Shown: in pieces, positions 39,929 through 47,272 of the stretch
Layout: every line of letters starts with the position of its first letter
Numbering within the stretch: position 1 is the stretch's first letter
NCBI GenBank assembly: GCA_944323285.1
Contig: CALURV010000007.1
Location: forward strand, 1-52,244
DNA length: 52,244 nucleotides
Source of the DNA: Candidatus Gastranaerophilales bacterium
Lineage (GTDB): Bacteria; Cyanobacteriota; Vampirovibrionia; Gastranaerophilales; Gastranaerophilaceae
Reading direction: 5' to 3'
Program-made: the position numbers and the translations under genes
The notes under the pieces: generated by a model
What the model saw: the letters and a program-made list of their open reading frames with translations, nothing else
Database searches by the model: none
Told to the model about the DNA's origin: nothing

Positions 39929-41710
39929 ATGGAAAAGAATAATGAGAATTTGCATATATTAAGACATTCGGCATCACATATTATGGCGCAAGCTGTTCAA
40001 AAACTTTTTCCTAATGCAAAACTTGCAATAGGTCCTGCTGTTGAAAACGGTTTTTATTACGATTTTGATTTGGATGAACACTCTTTCACGGATGAAGATT
40101 TGGTTAAAATTGAAAATGAAATGAAATCAATACTGAAGCAAAATCTTGTTTTTGAAAAATATGTAATTCCTGATGTTCAAAAACAAATAGATGAATTTAA
40201 AGCTCAAGGCGAAATATATAAATCAGAATTATTAGAAGAACATAAAAATGATAATCCTACATTGTATTTAACGAAAGATAAAGATGGAAATGTATTATTT
40301 AATGATTTATGTTCAGGTCCTCATGTACCTAATACATCTTTTATAAAAGGAAATTCAATAAAATTATTAAAAGTAGCAGGTGCATACTGGCGTGGTAATG
40401 AAAAAAATAAAATGCTTCAAAGAATATATGCTACTGCTTTTTGGAATAAAGAAGATTTGGATAAATATTTAAATTTCTTAGAAGAAGCTCAAAAAAGAGA
40501 TCATAGAAAACTGGGAACTCAATTGGATTTATTTTCTGTAAGAGAAGAAATCGGCGGCGGACTTGTTTTATGGCATCCAAATTTAGCTATAGTAAGAGAA
40601 GAAATTGAAAATTATTGGAGAACAGAACACAGAAAAAGAGGTTATGTTATCGTTCAAACTCCTCAGCTTGCTAAATCTAAATTATGGGAAATTTCAGGGC
40701 ATATTGACCATTATAAAGAAAATATGTTCTTTATCCAAAAAGAAAATGATGATGATGAACAATACATTGTAAAACCAATGAATTGCCCATTCCATATTAT
40801 GATTTATCAAGCTAATAGATATTCTTATCGTTCACTTCCTTTAAGAATGGCTGAACTTGGTACTGTATATAGAAAAGAAAAATCAGGTGCATTATCCGGT
40901 TTAACAAGAGTTCAAGGTTTTACTCAAGATGATGCCCATATTTTCTGCACACCTGAACAATTGGTTGATGAAATTAATAATATTATTGACTTTGTTTCAG
41001 ATACAATGAAAATTTTTAATATGGAATTTGAAGTTGAACTTTCTACAAGACCTGAAAGTTATGTTGGTGAATTATCAAATTGGGAACTTGCTGAAGCAGG
41101 ATTAAAAGAAGCTATGGATAAGCGCGGAATGAAGTATGAAATTAATGAAGGAGATGGTGCTTTTTATGGTCCTAAAATTGATTTCAAAGTTAAAGATGCC
41201 ATAGGCAGAACATGGCAATGCGCTACTATTCAACTGGATTTTAATTTGCCTGAACGCTTTGAAATTAAATATCAGGATAAAGACGGTCAATTGAAAACTC
41301 CTGTTATGCTTCACAGAGTAATATTCGGTTCAATGGAAAGATTTCACGGTATTCTTATTGAACATTTCGCAGGTGCTTTCCCAATGTGGCTTGCTCCTTC
41401 TCAAGTATGCATTGTTCCTATCGCAGAACGCCATAATGATTATGCAAAGAAAATCTACGATGAATTATTTGCTAAAGGAATAAGAGTAAAACTTGATGAC
41501 AGAAGCGAAAGTATGGGATATAAAATAAGAGAAGCGCTTCAAGGTAATAAAATTCCTTACGTTCTTGTTGTAGGTGATAAAGAAATTGAAGAAAATAAAG
41601 TTGCAATAAGAATCAGAGGAATTGGTGAAGCAGGTAAATTATCTTTAGATGATTTCGCTCAAAAGGCTTTAGAAAAAATTCATTCAAAAACTCAAGATTT
41701 AACTTTATAA
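39929..41710 (+). CDS. thrS: Threonyl-tRNA synthetase (without TGS domain)
   Basis: Charges tRNA-Thr. The 593 aa begin directly with the editing region 'ILRHSASHIMAQAVQKLFP' (HxxxH), where E. coli ThrRS (642 aa) has about 60 residues of TGS domain first. Editing cysteine region 'DLCSGPHVPNT' at ~128-138. The catalytic core shows 'MNCPFHIMIYQ' (zinc Cys), 'YRKEKSGALSGLTRVQGFTQDDAHIFC' (motif 2) and 'HRVIFGSMERFHGILIEHFAGAFPMWLAP' (motif 3). The anticodon-binding domain follows to the end. Ribosome-binding site GAAGGGAAAAAT. No upstream in-frame start would add a TGS domain, because the DUF4127 stop lies 35 nt away. No T-box visible. Confidence 0.97.
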   Translation: MEKNNENLHILRHSASHIMAQAVQKLFPNAKLAIGPAVENGFYYDFDLDEHSFTDEDLVKIENEMKSILKQNLVFEKYVIPDVQKQIDEFKAQGEIYKSELLEEHKNDNPTLYLTKDKDGNVLFNDLCSGPHVPNTSFIKGNSIKLLKVAGAYWRGNEKNKMLQRIYATAFWNKEDLDKYLNFLEEAQKRDHRKLGTQLDLFSVREEIGGGLVLWHPNLAIVREEIENYWRTEHRKRGYVIVQTPQLAKSKLWEISGHIDHYKENMFFIQKENDDDEQYIVKPMNCPFHIMIYQANRYSYRSLPLRMAELGTVYRKEKSGALSGLTRVQGFTQDDAHIFCTPEQLVDEINNIIDFVSDTMKIFNMEFEVELSTRPESYVGELSNWELAEAGLKEAMDKRGMKYEINEGDGAFYGPKIDFKVKDAIGRTWQCATIQLDFNLPERFEIKYQDKDGQLKTPVMLHRVIFGSMERFHGILIEHFAGAFPMWLAPSQVCIVPIAERHNDYAKKIYDELFAKGIRVKLDDRSESMGYKIREALQGNKIPYVLVVGDKEIEENKVAIRIRGIGEAGKLSLDDFAQKALEKIHSKTQDLTL

Positions 41711-41711
41711 A

Positions 41712-41739
41712 TAGACAATATTTACAGGTCTGCTATAAT
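41712..41739 (+). promoter_or_regulatory. Promoter placing transcription start at the ATG (leaderless candidate)
   Basis: -35-like TAGACA (41712-41717), 16-nt spacer, extended -10 TGC-TATAAT (41734-41739). The ATG at 41746 starts seven bases after the last -10 base (six between), the usual distance to a transcription start. No Shine-Dalgarno is present between them. Confidence 0.65.
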
Positions 41740-41745
41740 GTGAAT

Positions 41746-42408
41746 ATGAAAAAAATAGTTTTATTAATTATATTTTTTATATTCACATTATTTATGTTGC
41801 CGGCTAAAGCTGACATAATACCATTAAGCAGTAAAAGCATTAAGTATTATGGTATTGGTGTTTTAAATATGCCAAGAAGTTATACTGTCTACAAATATCC
41901 TTATAAAGATTCTGATATTTTGCGGGAAGTTAATTATGACGGCATGAAAAAATCCGCAATTGTTAATACTATTGATATGAGAAAAGTATCTTATGTTGCT
42001 TATGTTCCATCTAATAATGTTGCGCTTTTAACTGTAGATTTAAATCCCGGCAATGATTGGTATTGCGTTTTTCTTGATCAATTAACAGGGGAAACCGGCT
42101 GGGTTTATAATGAAAATAAACATGATTTTTATACTTATCGCCAAATGTTTTACAAATGGGGTAAAAAATATGGAATTAGAATGTTTAATGATTTATCTCA
42201 AGAAGAAAAAGTTTTGTATTCAAAAGAAGATTTAAATTCTAAAGTACTTGAAGAACTACAATATCCTAAATTTATTACTTTTACGGTTATAAGAGGCAAC
42301 TGGCTTTTAGCTACTGTTAGTGATTTAGCAAGTCAGCCAAAAGTAGGTTGGTTTAACTGGCGAAATGAAGACGGCACTTTAAATATGTTCCCTAATTTTA
42401 AAGATTAA
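41746..42408 (+). CDS. Secreted hypothetical protein with signal peptide
   Basis: 220 aa from the ATG at 41746; the GTG at 41740 overlaps the promoter -10 spacing and is unlikely. Residues 1-19 (MKKIVLLIIFFIFTLFMLP) are a Sec signal peptide with probable cleavage after A-K-A (~22). The mature part has two SH3-like-looking segments: 'RSYTVYKYPYKDSDILREV...VALLTVDLNPGNDWYCVFLDQLTGETGWVYNEN' and 'KVLYSKEDLNSKVLEELQ...VIRGNWLLATVSDLASQPKVGWFNWRNEDG'. These resemble bacterial SH3 repeats that bind cell-wall peptides, an inference only. Followed by a hairpin terminator. Product would be periplasmic or extracellular. Confidence 0.75.
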   Translation: MKKIVLLIIFFIFTLFMLPAKADIIPLSSKSIKYYGIGVLNMPRSYTVYKYPYKDSDILREVNYDGMKKSAIVNTIDMRKVSYVAYVPSNNVALLTVDLNPGNDWYCVFLDQLTGETGWVYNENKHDFYTYRQMFYKWGKKYGIRMFNDLSQEEKVLYSKEDLNSKVLEELQYPKFITFTVIRGNWLLATVSDLASQPKVGWFNWRNEDGTLNMFPNFKD

Positions 42409-42412
42409 TTGT

Positions 42413-42440
42413 AACGTTTATTTATAAATAAATGTTTTTA
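42413..42440 (+). terminator. Probable terminator after the secreted-protein gene
   Basis: AACGTTTATTTA (42413-42424) is followed directly by its near-complement TAAATAAATGTT (42425-42436), one G-T pair, then TTTA. The stem is AT-rich, so strength is uncertain. Confidence 0.5.
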
Positions 42441-42497
42441 AGCAAATTATAATTTTTAGATTACTTAAAAGAGCATATGTCATGAAAAGGAATGATT

Positions 42498-43535
42498 ATG
42501 TTAACTATTTATCCTATAAAACCAGTAAAAACTAATAATTATAATAATTTTCAACAACAAAGAAAAAAAACATTGGTAAATGATGTATTTATTAGAACAA
42601 CACCTAATATAAGTTTTAAAGGAACAGAACAGAATGAAAGAAACTCTTTTATAGAATGGGCAGAAAAAACTGATTTCTTGAAATCACAATTACCTTATAT
42701 ATTTTCAAATCCTGATTGTAAAATAGGCTCTGGATTTTTTCATGCTGCTTATTCAATTCCGGGAAATGATGAATATATTTTAAGAATACCCAAAAATCAA
42801 GAATTTCAAATTTTTGATTTTTCTAATGCTATCATAAAGGATAAAGAAGATAAAAATTTAATGATAAATATCGGACAGGAAATTGCAACTATTGAACTTC
42901 CTAAAGAAAAAGGAATACCTACTACTATAGAGATTTTAAAAAAACAAAAAGGTAAAGCAATCGGAATTCCACCATTACAAACGCTTTTCATTCCAGGTAC
43001 TGGGGTATTGAAAAGTAATGAACTCCCTTATGATGATTTGGCAAGAAAAGAATACTATGCTTCTACTATTCATAAAGTTGCACAATTGCCAATTTCGGCA
43101 TATGAAAAACTAATATCTGATATTAGAGAAGCTGAAAAATTTGATTATCATTTCGATCATTTAAATTCTAATAATTTGCTTATTGATGAAGAAAGTGGAG
43201 TTATAAATATTATTGATATGGAAAAGATGAAAGTTCCTGTTTTTCTTGGTGATTTATTGTATGCATTAACAAATATGAATTATTTCTCTACATTTAGTAG
43301 TCAACATAATAAATATGCGGTAGCTGAAGAAATGGTAAATAAAGTTATTATGGATATAGTTGAAATTATAGATAAATTTATTCAAGCAATGCGAAATAAA
43401 GGTGAAAAATTTAACCGCGAAGAATGTGCTTATGAATTCTTTAGGTTTATGAATAGTTTACCTTTTGAACTTTATTGTGGAACTTGTGATGATAATGAGA
43501 AATGGAAAGTATTATCAGAAAAAGGTGTTGCTTAA
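42498..43535 (+). CDS. Kinase-like fold protein with N-terminal 'SFKG' motif
   Basis: 345 aa from the ATG at 42498, chosen because AAGGA lies six bases upstream (the ATG at 42492 is too close). Residues ~35-42 read ISFKGTEQ, the short motif shared with other small proteins here. The body resembles aminoglycoside-phosphotransferase/protein-kinase-like folds: 'SGFFHAAYSIPGNDEYILRIPK' (nucleotide-binding loop and a possible Lys), 'FDYHFDHLNSNNLLIDEESGVINIIDMEKM' (~213-242; catalytic loop with Asp/Asn followed by a D-M-E in place of DFG/DxE). No signal peptide. The substrate is unknown and it may be an effector-like kinase. Downstream neighbour is convergent, with abutting stop codons. Confidence 0.65.
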   Translation: MLTIYPIKPVKTNNYNNFQQQRKKTLVNDVFIRTTPNISFKGTEQNERNSFIEWAEKTDFLKSQLPYIFSNPDCKIGSGFFHAAYSIPGNDEYILRIPKNQEFQIFDFSNAIIKDKEDKNLMINIGQEIATIELPKEKGIPTTIEILKKQKGKAIGIPPLQTLFIPGTGVLKSNELPYDDLARKEYYASTIHKVAQLPISAYEKLISDIREAEKFDYHFDHLNSNNLLIDEESGVINIIDMEKMKVPVFLGDLLYALTNMNYFSTFSSQHNKYAVAEEMVNKVIMDIVEIIDKFIQAMRNKGEKFNREECAYEFFRFMNSLPFELYCGTCDDNEKWKVLSEKGVA

Positions 43536-43802
43536 CTATACATTATCTTTATTATGTTCCGGAAGAGATGCAGAATACTCTGCCAAAATTCTTGCGATAT
43601 CAGAGCCTTTTATAACAACTTCTAATATTAGTTGAGCATTAATTAAGATTTTATCGGTATACTCAAGTTCATCAGTATCGAAAATTTCAAATTCAACAAA
43701 ATCTACACCGACATAGTTAATTTTACCATATCCTTCATTTGTTCCCCATTTCATAAAAACGAGGCTTCTTTCAAATAATTTGAGTTTATCTACCAATCTC
43801 AT
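43536..43802 (-). CDS. Hypothetical protein, 88 aa
   Basis: Not recognised. The core 'GTNEGYGKINYVGVDFVEFEIFDTDELEYTDKILINAQLILEVVIKGSDIARILAEYS' reads as a small beta-barrel followed by a helix, somewhat like Sm/SH3-type folds. The ATG has a good ribosome-binding site (GGAGAAATAATTT). Its stop codon is immediately adjacent to the convergent stop at 43535. The 193-base gap upstream separates it from the divergent udk gene. Confidence 0.72.
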   Translation of the reverse strand: MRLVDKLKLFERSLVFMKWGTNEGYGKINYVGVDFVEFEIFDTDELEYTDKILINAQLILEVVIKGSDIARILAEYSASLPEHNKDNV

Positions 43803-43995
43803 AAATTATTTCTCCACATATCTTATATACATGATAATGACTTTATTTTTATTAGTCAAATATTAAAGTAAAAATTTATGTAAATTTTACTCATATTATC
43901 TTAACAAACAGTCTAAAAATATTTTGTTTTGAATTTAGTTTTGGTATATTCATAAAAAGATTGAACTTATTTATAAGTTAAAAAAAGGAAATATT

Positions 43996-44868
43996 GTGAT
44001 AAGTACAATTAGTCGAAGTGTTGAATTAAATAGTAATGTTAAAAATAATTATATTTCTTCCCCTGTTAATAATTTAAATGAAATAGAGAAAAATCTATTT
44101 GAAATTTTTGAGAATGAATTGAATTCTGTAAATGGGGTACTTCTTAGTTATAATCCAATTGTAATATATAAACTTACAAAATTTATATCAGGTAAGATTA
44201 AACGTTCAGCTTCTGTTGGGGTCGCAGGTGAAACAGCCAGCGGAAAATCAACTATTACTTTAGATATAATAGATACAATAGAATTATTTGCAAAAGTTTT
44301 TAATTTGGGTAGTGTAATAACAAGAGTTAATACAGATGATTATTATTTTGACAGATCTGAAGAAGTAAAAAAAGCAGGCGGAATGGCAGAATTTGCTAAA
44401 AATTATGATTTTGATGTACCTGAAGCGCTTGAACTTGATTTAATGTATAAACATATTAATGAACTTTTATCTGGAAAACCTGTATTCCTTCCTAAATATG
44501 ATATGTCAGGGACTACAATAAGATGGGATAATCATACATTAGCTTTGCCTTCAAAAATTATTATTTCTGAAGGCTTATTTACGTTAACGGATAAAATTAA
44601 AGATGCCTTCGATTTTAAAATCTATGTTGATATAGATAATAAAATTCAAAAAGAAAGATTTTATATTAGAGCTAACGAAAGAGGGCTTGGTGAATCTGCT
44701 CATAAGATTTATGAAAATGCATCTGAAAAAGCAAAAATATACATACGTCCTTGTAAAAATTTTGCAGATATTGTTCTTTCTGGTGAAGCAGATAGAAAGG
44801 GTTATAAAATTTTCTTAAATAAAATTCTTTCTATAGTTGAGCAAATACATTTTTCTAAACAGGTATAG
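43996..44868 (+). CDS. udk: Uridine kinase-family protein
   Basis: 290 aa with a GTG start preceded by AAAAAAGGAAATATT. A ~65-residue N-terminal extension precedes the P-loop 'VGVAGETASGKSTIT' (~75-89). Then 'VNTDDYYFD' (~112-120, substrate-binding Asp pair), 'YDFDVPEALELDLM', 'LPKYDMSGTTIRW' (~169-181) and 'IIISEGLFTL' (~194-203) follow the uridine kinase / phosphoribulokinase order. It converts uridine or cytidine to the monophosphate in salvage. The stop is one base before the nadD ATG, so udk-nadD-yqeK form one operon. The gene symbol is by family; a related nucleoside kinase role is possible. Confidence 0.82.
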   Translation: MISTISRSVELNSNVKNNYISSPVNNLNEIEKNLFEIFENELNSVNGVLLSYNPIVIYKLTKFISGKIKRSASVGVAGETASGKSTITLDIIDTIELFAKVFNLGSVITRVNTDDYYFDRSEEVKKAGGMAEFAKNYDFDVPEALELDLMYKHINELLSGKPVFLPKYDMSGTTIRWDNHTLALPSKIIISEGLFTLTDKIKDAFDFKIYVDIDNKIQKERFYIRANERGLGESAHKIYENASEKAKIYIRPCKNFADIVLSGEADRKGYKIFLNKILSIVEQIHFSKQV

Positions 44869-44869
44869 T

Positions 44870-45469
44870 ATGAGAGTTTGTCTTTATCAGGGTAGCTTTA
44901 ATCCTATTCATAATGCACATTTAAAGGTTGCTAAATATGTACATGATGAATTAAAATTCGAAAAAATTGTTTTTATTCCTGCTTTTAAACCGCCTCATAA
45001 AGATTTGAAAAATTTTGATATTGATAATGCTTTTCATCGATTAAATATGGTTGAATTGGCTATAGAAGATTTTCCTTATTTTGATGTTAGCGCCATTGAA
45101 TATACAAGGAATAAACCTTCTTATACTTATGATACAATTGTTCAATTATATGAAATAATTAAACCTAAAGAAAAAATAAATTTTATAATAGGCACAGATG
45201 CTTTTATAAAAATTGAAACTTGGTATCAGGCTGATAAACTTAAAGAACTTTTAAATTTTATTCTTTTTATCAGGCAAAATAATTTTGATGAAACTCCATA
45301 TAAATTATTGAAAGATAAAGGTTATAATTATACACTTATGCACATGCCTTTTTGTGATATCTCAGCAAGTGAAGTAAGGGAAAAAATTAGGCAAAATATA
45401 GATATTTGTGATATAGTACCTTTAAAAGTAGCTGAATATATTAGAGATAATAATGTATACAAAATATAG
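44870..45469 (+). CDS. nadD: Nicotinate-nucleotide adenylyltransferase
   Basis: 199 aa from the ATG at 44870. 'RVCLYQGSFNPIHNAHLKVAKYV' carries the nucleotidyltransferase GxFxPxHxxH motif at ~8-17. 'VFIPAFKPPHK' (~38-48) and 'FIIGTDAF' (~104-111) are NadD-typical, and 'DISASEVREKI' (~163-173) is the ISxTxxR equivalent. It adenylates nicotinate mononucleotide to NaAD in NAD synthesis. An in-frame start at 44837 would overlap udk by 32 nt and add 11 residues outside the family, so it was not used. Its 3' end overlaps yqeK by 17 nt. Confidence 0.95.
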   Translation: MRVCLYQGSFNPIHNAHLKVAKYVHDELKFEKIVFIPAFKPPHKDLKNFDIDNAFHRLNMVELAIEDFPYFDVSAIEYTRNKPSYTYDTIVQLYEIIKPKEKINFIIGTDAFIKIETWYQADKLKELLNFILFIRQNNFDETPYKLLKDKGYNYTLMHMPFCDISASEVREKIRQNIDICDIVPLKVAEYIRDNNVYKI

Positions 45470-46031
45470 TATTGATGAAATAAAAAATAAGTTGAAAGAT
45501 TGCCTTACAGAAGAAAGATATCTTCATTCAATCGGCACAATGGAAAAAGCTGTTGAACTTGCAAAAAGGTTTAATCTTAATGTTGAAAAAGCTCAAGTGG
45601 CAGGGCTATTGCATGATTGTGCCAAATGTATTTCTAAAGAAGAACTGGATTTAGTTAAAGATTCTTTTGAAGAATGTGAGAAAATAAGTGAGAAAACCTG
45701 GCATGCTCCGGTTGGTGCTTTAATTGCCAAACGTGATTATGGAGTTACTGATGATGAAATTTTATCTGCTATAAGATGGCATACTATTGGCAAAAAAGAT
45801 ATGTCTGATTTTGAAAAAATCATATTTATTGCAGACAAAATAGAATCAAAAACACGTGAAATAAAATATAGAGAAAAAATTGAAAAAGCCTTGAATAAAA
45901 CAAATAATTTAGATGCTGCTCTTTTAAAAAGTTTTAAAATAACTATAAAGAGTTTGTTAAAAAGAAAATTGCCAATTTGTTTTCAAACGGTTGATGTCTA
46001 TAATAGTTTGCTTGAAAAAACTCTAGTTTAA
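45453..46031 (+). CDS. yqeK: HD-domain diadenosine tetraphosphatase YqeK
   Basis: 192 aa. HD-domain residues: 'ERYLHSIGTMEKAVELAKRF' (His ~25), 'AGLLHDCAK' (~49-57, the HD pair), 'WHAPVGALIAKRDYG' (~86) and 'RWHTIGKKDMSDFEKIIFIADKIE' (~110-133). It matches YqeK, which splits Ap4A symmetrically to ADP. Overlaps nadD by 17 nt, the usual nadD-yqeK arrangement; the ribosome silencing factor gene (rsfS) that often follows is not here. Its end overlaps the convergent TspO gene by 9 nt. Confidence 0.94.
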   Translation: MYTKYSIDEIKNKLKDCLTEERYLHSIGTMEKAVELAKRFNLNVEKAQVAGLLHDCAKCISKEELDLVKDSFEECEKISEKTWHAPVGALIAKRDYGVTDDEILSAIRWHTIGKKDMSDFEKIIFIADKIESKTREIKYREKIEKALNKTNNLDAALLKSFKITIKSLLKRKLPICFQTVDVYNSLLEKTLV

Positions 46032-46412
46032 TCTTAATAGTTCCAGATTCAAATAAAATGCAAAACTTGTCCATATAAAGTATGGAATGAGCAATATTGC
46101 TGCTGTTTTTGAATGTTTATAAAATGTGATTATTGTTAAAAGTAAAAATATCCATATAAATATTAATATAATTAAGGCTATTTTTATTTGAGAAAATATA
46201 AAAAATGCGGGAGTCCAAAGAAAGTTCAAAATTATTTGTACTAAAAAAAATAATAAAGGTAAAACTTTTTGTTTGCTCATTCCATCTCTTATAAAAAGAA
46301 TGAAAGAAATAGTTATTAAAATATATAAAATAGTCCAAGCTGGAGCAAATACCCAATCTGGCGGGTTTAAAAAAGGTTTATTTAAATTATTATACCATTC
46401 AATATTCTGCAT
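46023..46412 (-). CDS. TspO/MBR-family membrane protein
   Basis: 129 aa from the ATG at 46412. 'EWYNNLNKPFLNPPDWVFAPAWTILYILI' (5-33) is the TspO signature, followed by three to four further hydrophobic helices ('VLPLLFFLVQIILNFLWTPAFF', 'IALIILIFIWIFLLLTIITFY', 'AAILLIPYFIWTSFAFYLNLELLRL'). The family binds porphyrins and sterol-like ligands in membranes. A longer frame from a TTG at 46481 overlaps pflA and is only weakly hydrophobic. The ATG at 46412 has TTGAAT-N16-TATTAT ending seven bases upstream, so a promoter and leaderless start fit the shorter form. If the longer form is real, it would add the first helix present in some homologues. Confidence 0.85.
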   Translation of the reverse strand: MQNIEWYNNLNKPFLNPPDWVFAPAWTILYILITISFILFIRDGMSKQKVLPLLFFLVQIILNFLWTPAFFIFSQIKIALIILIFIWIFLLLTIITFYKHSKTAAILLIPYFIWTSFAFYLNLELLRLN

Positions 46413-46419
46413 CCTTTTT

Positions 46420-46447
46420 ATAATACTAATTAATAAACTGAATTCAA
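46420..46447 (-). promoter_or_regulatory. Promoter for tspO inside the end of pflA (leaderless candidate)
   Basis: On the minus strand: TTGAAT (46442-46447), 16-nt spacer, TATTAT (46420-46425), then seven bases to the ATG at 46412. The AAAAAGG between is flush against the ATG, too close to act as a Shine-Dalgarno. Confidence 0.5.
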
Positions 46448-47199
46448 TTAATCTTATGTCTATTATTTTTATATGATTCAAAGATTATTTGTTTTGCTTT
46501 TATTGCTTCTTCTTTTGTCAATGCAGGTATAGCTTCTAAACGATATTCAATGCCTAATTTTTTATACTTTGCAATTCCCATATTATGATATGGAAGAATA
46601 TCTAATGCTTTAATATTATTAAGAGTGGCAAGAAATTTACCAAGTTCTTTTAAATATTTTTCATCACCTGTAATTGTAGGTACTACAACATGCCTTAGCC
46701 AAGTTGGAATATTTTTTTCAGAAAGATATTTTGCAAATTCAAGGACTGGTTTATTTGAAAAACCGGTAAGTTTTTTATGTTCTTCATCGTTAATATGTTT
46801 AATATCAAGCAGAATTAAATCGGTATATTTAATTAGCTCATCAATTTTATTTTTATTTTCATTGTTGAATAAAATACCTGAGGTATCTATTGCAGTATGT
46901 ATATTTTTTGTTTTTGCCTGTTTAAATAAATCAGTAACAAAATCAATTTGCACTAATGGTTCACCGCCTGTTACCGTTATACCGCCATTTTTTAAAAATT
47001 CTTTTATACTTTCATATTTTTCTAATATTTCTTGTACTGTTATTTTTTTATTTATATTATTTGACCAGGTATCAGGGTTATGACAATATAAACAACGCAT
47101 AGGACATCCTTGCATAAAAATAACAAAACGAATGCCGGGGCCGTCAACGGTTCCGAATGATTCTATTGAATGAATATTCCCAAAAATTTGCTCTGTCAT
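46444..47199 (-). CDS. pflA: Pyruvate formate-lyase activating enzyme
   Basis: 251 aa. 'SIESFGTVDGPGIRFVIFMQGCPMRCLYCHNPDTW' (12-46) holds the radical-SAM CxxxCxxC (CPMRCLYC) and the G-T-V-D-G-P-G-I-R signature of PFL activases. 'GGITVTGGEPLVQIDFV' (~72-88) is the GGE motif. It installs the glycyl radical on pyruvate formate-lyase using SAM. The partner pflB/glycyl-radical genes are 2.2 kb away on the same strand, separated by two plus-strand genes, not adjacent as is usual. No ribosome-binding site; TATAAT (47207-47212) lies seven bases before the ATG. Confidence 0.95.
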   Translation of the reverse strand: MTEQIFGNIHSIESFGTVDGPGIRFVIFMQGCPMRCLYCHNPDTWSNNINKKITVQEILEKYESIKEFLKNGGITVTGGEPLVQIDFVTDLFKQAKTKNIHTAIDTSGILFNNENKNKIDELIKYTDLILLDIKHINDEEHKKLTGFSNKPVLEFAKYLSEKNIPTWLRHVVVPTITGDEKYLKELGKFLATLNNIKALDILPYHNMGIAKYKKLGIEYRLEAIPALTKEEAIKAKQIIFESYKNNRHKIN

Positions 47200-47206
47200 A
47201 AGTTCT

Positions 47207-47212
47207 ATTATA
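47207..47212 (-). promoter_or_regulatory. -10 box of pflA, seven bases before the ATG
   Basis: TATAAT on the minus strand with seven bases to the pflA ATG (47199). No good -35 was found at 16-18 nt. It shares a 73-nt divergent spacer with the paralogue gene at 47273. Confidence 0.45.
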
Positions 47213-47235
47213 TTAAAAAAATATCAATAGTTTAG

Positions 47236-47266
47236 TTGTTTATTATATTTTAAAATAGGGTATTAT
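47236..47266 (+). promoter_or_regulatory. Promoter of the first membrane paralogue (leaderless candidate)
   Basis: TTGTTTATTATATT... leads to GG-TATTAT (47261-47266), then exactly six bases to the ATG at 47273. A nearly identical block precedes the second paralogue at 48659-48689. The -35 is either TTGTTT (19-nt spacer) or TTTATT (16-nt spacer). Confidence 0.55.
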
Positions 47267-47272
47267 AGTTAA

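Noticed and set aside
46625-47083. 152-codon plus-strand frame antisense to pflA
   Set aside because: pflA on the other strand is unambiguous; the antisense frame has no recognisable domain.
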